Source: Apostichopus japonicus
Taxonomy: Eukaryota; Echinodermata; Holothuroidea; Aspidochirotida; Stichopodidae
Assembly (NCBI RefSeq): GCF_037975245.1
Contig: NC_092579.1
Coordinates: 23,295,166 to 23,359,165 of the forward strand
DNA: 64,000 nucleotides
Direction: 5' to 3'
The position numbers were made by a program, and so were the translations under genes. Below the pieces are notes generated by a model. The model ran no database searches. It was not told the origin of the DNA and saw only the letters and a program-made list of their open reading frames with translations. This document shows positions 61,512 through 64,000 of the stretch, in pieces (within the stretch, counting starts at the first letter, position 1; the number at the start of each line of letters is the position of its first letter).

Positions 61512-64000
61512 ACATATATACAAACGATGAAATGTTCTAACATTACGTAATTTCATAACATTAATATCAGTAAATATTTAGCATGTAAATATGGACAGAG
61601 AACAAAGGTCAGCTAAGGCCACACATCGACAAAACAGTAGCACCTCACCCTACCACCACCTAAGCCCACCCCATCACACCCCACCCTATACCACGACACC
61701 CCTGGTTTTCAACCAGTCTTAAACCTTAAATGGCCAAAATATCAGTCTAATATATTCCGTATTACGATTTGAACACTGATCGACTTAAATATAATTCGAA
61801 TTCTTGTTTCTTTAATCCAGCGTATATTGTGCTCATGCTACGATCAATCACATTGATAATCATTATATACAACGCTGATAGTATTAAAGATGAAACACTT
61901 TCAATTACAGGAATTTGACAAAACTATAACGCAACACGTCATGTTAAATATATTCATAATGACTGGTACTGCTTTCTATTTTTGATTTGATTTTTGTAAG
62001 TTTTAACTATAATTATCTCAAATTTTAGAATCAAGTCTTGCGTATATTATTGGAGGTGATGACGTTTTGAACTAACCAAGAAAGATTTATTTGTGTGTTG
62101 TTTCAAGGAACTGAAGATAACCGCTTTCATTGTTTTAGTTGATTAGTTTCATGAATGGCTCCTCTTATTGCAGGAGTATATAATTATATTTACACCAGGA
62201 GACGTGATACGGATTTGACCTTAGGCCGAAAAACTTAATTTCCTGAACTTCATTGTTACACCGCGGTTTTTGAAGAAAGAACAAATTAATATCACATAAA
62301 AAAAAATTCAAATATTTACAGAGGATTCATTTCCAGGAAACAACCCATGCAGTTGCAAAAAAAAAAAAAACGAAAAGAAAAGAAAAGAGAAAGGGGGTCA
62401 AAACGGGGAAAGGAAGTCCAGTGGGTGGTAACAAGTTTCAAGTTTTCGTAATTGTATATACCGTGTATTTATAACTTGAATCAATAACCATGCAGGCATT
62501 GAGCCAACTTATACTGACTTACAACGATGAGACACAATTAATATTTTAGTATCATATCTAAGTATACAGTTTAGTTCAAATTTATGTTTTTATGAGCAAG
62601 ATGGGAAGGAAATACAGGATAAGAGTGATTGTAAACAATATTATAAGAATAAGAACCGTGCACAGAAGAAGGCACTGGTTTAAGCAACGTTCCTATATCA
62701 TTTATAAGAGGGGGAGGGGGCGGGGCGGGGCGGGGGCGGGGGAAGGAAGAGCAAAAATAGAACCATACGAGAAGGAAATATTATTCTACCCATATTAGAA
62801 ATTATAGAAATATAAATAAAGAAATATATAGAAATTATATATAGAAATTTGAGAAAGTGTAAGCGTTACGCTATGTGACTATATATACTTAGTGTACTGT
62901 TAGTTTTTCTTGAGGCAAGGGGGGGGGGGTTGATATGGGGTCGGGGCGGTAGAGGGGGAAGGGAGGGGATGTTGTCTGTTTCTTCAACTCTGTTTTTTAT
63001 GCTACATTTGGTCATGTGTCTGAACAACATCGATGGGAATCAATCCCCTGAGTCCTGACTTCACAGAGACGAACGAAAAAACGAAATGTTGTGATTTTGA
63101 AACTATATATAGTTTACCGGGAGATGGGAATCGCTTTTATGTATAGGCCTATATATCTATAGGCTGACGAAAAATGAATAAACCAGTGACAAATAGAACT
63201 TGTTGGGAGTGGTACATGTACAGTTGTATATAGACCTTTGTATAGTGCGGAAATAGTGTCTTACTCGGCGATTACTCGGCGATTACTCGGCAATGAACCC
63301 TAATTCTTGGAGGCACTCAGCATTGCCCCACATATTAGCATGCTTTAGAAATGGCTAAACGTTTGACAAATTAGTTTTTCTGTACGTCACTACTCTCCAG
63401 AGTTTCCTCAGATATTGCGGAGACTCAAACATAATTTTAAAAAAATGAAAATTCTCAGAGGTGAGATATATAAATGTTATGGCGGATCATGTACCTTGAC
63501 AAAAAAGAGAAATAGTTTGAGGATATCTAACCAAAGTTTGATAATTTCTAGTTTATTTGGACTCGGTATAATTATATATCATTTAATGCACATTATAACA
63601 AAATCCCTCGCGGAATCATGAAATATTTCTGCATAAGTTACGCTTTTTTCTGCTTCATGCTGAATTCCTTATTTTGTAAAAAAAATATTAAAAAAATACA
63701 CAGCGCAGCCCGTTAATTATATGCTTTCTAAGAATTCTGCAAGGTGCTTATGTTATGTTTGTTTATATATAATGCTCCCGTGCATACAACAAAGATATAC
63801 ACAACTGTAAATGATCAGTAATATGTGTTTAGTAAGCACTTTAATGTTTTTTTTTTCATTTAAAATTATCTTCATGAAAACAATGTGTCAGGGAAAAAAT
63901 AGTTTTTGTTTGAAATTGCAATAGAGATATAAACGAAAGTGAGGAGGGGAGGAGGGGGGGGGAGAATACATAATTTACGACAGAGTAATTTTGCATATTT
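61512..64000. other. No gene recognised; G-rich tracts
   Basis: Strong G-rich tracts at 62707-62745 and 62919-62968, and an 11-bp triplication ACTCGGCGATT at about 63264-63297. Frames of 68 codons at 62592-62798 and 63415-63621 are not recognisable. Confidence 0.4.
62707..62745 (+). other. G-quadruplex-capable tract
   Basis: Six or more runs of four to five Gs separated by single A or C bases. Confidence 0.7.

Overview
This window reads as non-coding nuclear DNA from a large, repeat-rich animal genome. Signs are strong AT bias, many long (TA)n tracts, G and C homopolymer runs, tRNA-derived SINEs, short DNA transposons with target-site duplications, minisatellites, and no operon-like gene packing. 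The recurring TAGGCCTA-type palindrome and the flavour of the hAT and SINE sequences suggest a marine invertebrate, perhaps an echinoderm such as a sea cucumber. That placement is inference with low confidence.

Only one stretch looks like a cellular-style coding exon: the minus-strand first exon at 1338-1752. It ends in a consensus splice donor and encodes a Cys/His-rich N-terminal region; the gene would continue off the left edge. A second coding relic at 24134-24337 resembles the C-terminal end of a retroelement (possibly Penelope-like) protein and is followed by a hammerhead-ribozyme-like core.

Layout. 1-2100: diverged tandem repeat, a 532-bp terminal-inverted-repeat transposon with a perfect 9-bp target duplication, and the exon. 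2108-2691 and 14104-14668: two inverted copies of one ~570-bp repeat, the second joined to a foldback around (TA)n. 5.7-6.5 kb, 21.9 kb and 26.3 kb: tRNA-derived SINEs of three kinds. 9.0-9.9 kb, 37.1 kb, 45.3 kb, 46.1 kb and 52.0 kb: TTAA-flanked short elements. 15.98-16.39 kb and 18.44-18.81 kb: two hAT-like non-autonomous elements with perfect 8-bp duplications. 29.3-29.95 kb and 51.2 kb: another short terminal-inverted-repeat family. 47.3-49.4 kb: a ~2.1-kb block bounded by short inverted repeats.

Tandem arrays are the dominant feature: 17/92 bp (11.8 kb), 20/210 bp (22.8 kb), 155 bp (30.5 kb), 14/504 bp (34.3-35.9 kb), 154 bp (36.1 kb), 63 bp (41.4 kb), alternating 62 bp (43.0-43.7 kb), 132 bp (50.5-51.2 kb) and ~45 bp (58.0-58.6 kb). 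Several units carry symmetric transcription-factor-like motifs. The rest is AT-rich sequence in which no gene was recognised. Most open frames above 60 codons are by-products of simple repeats.
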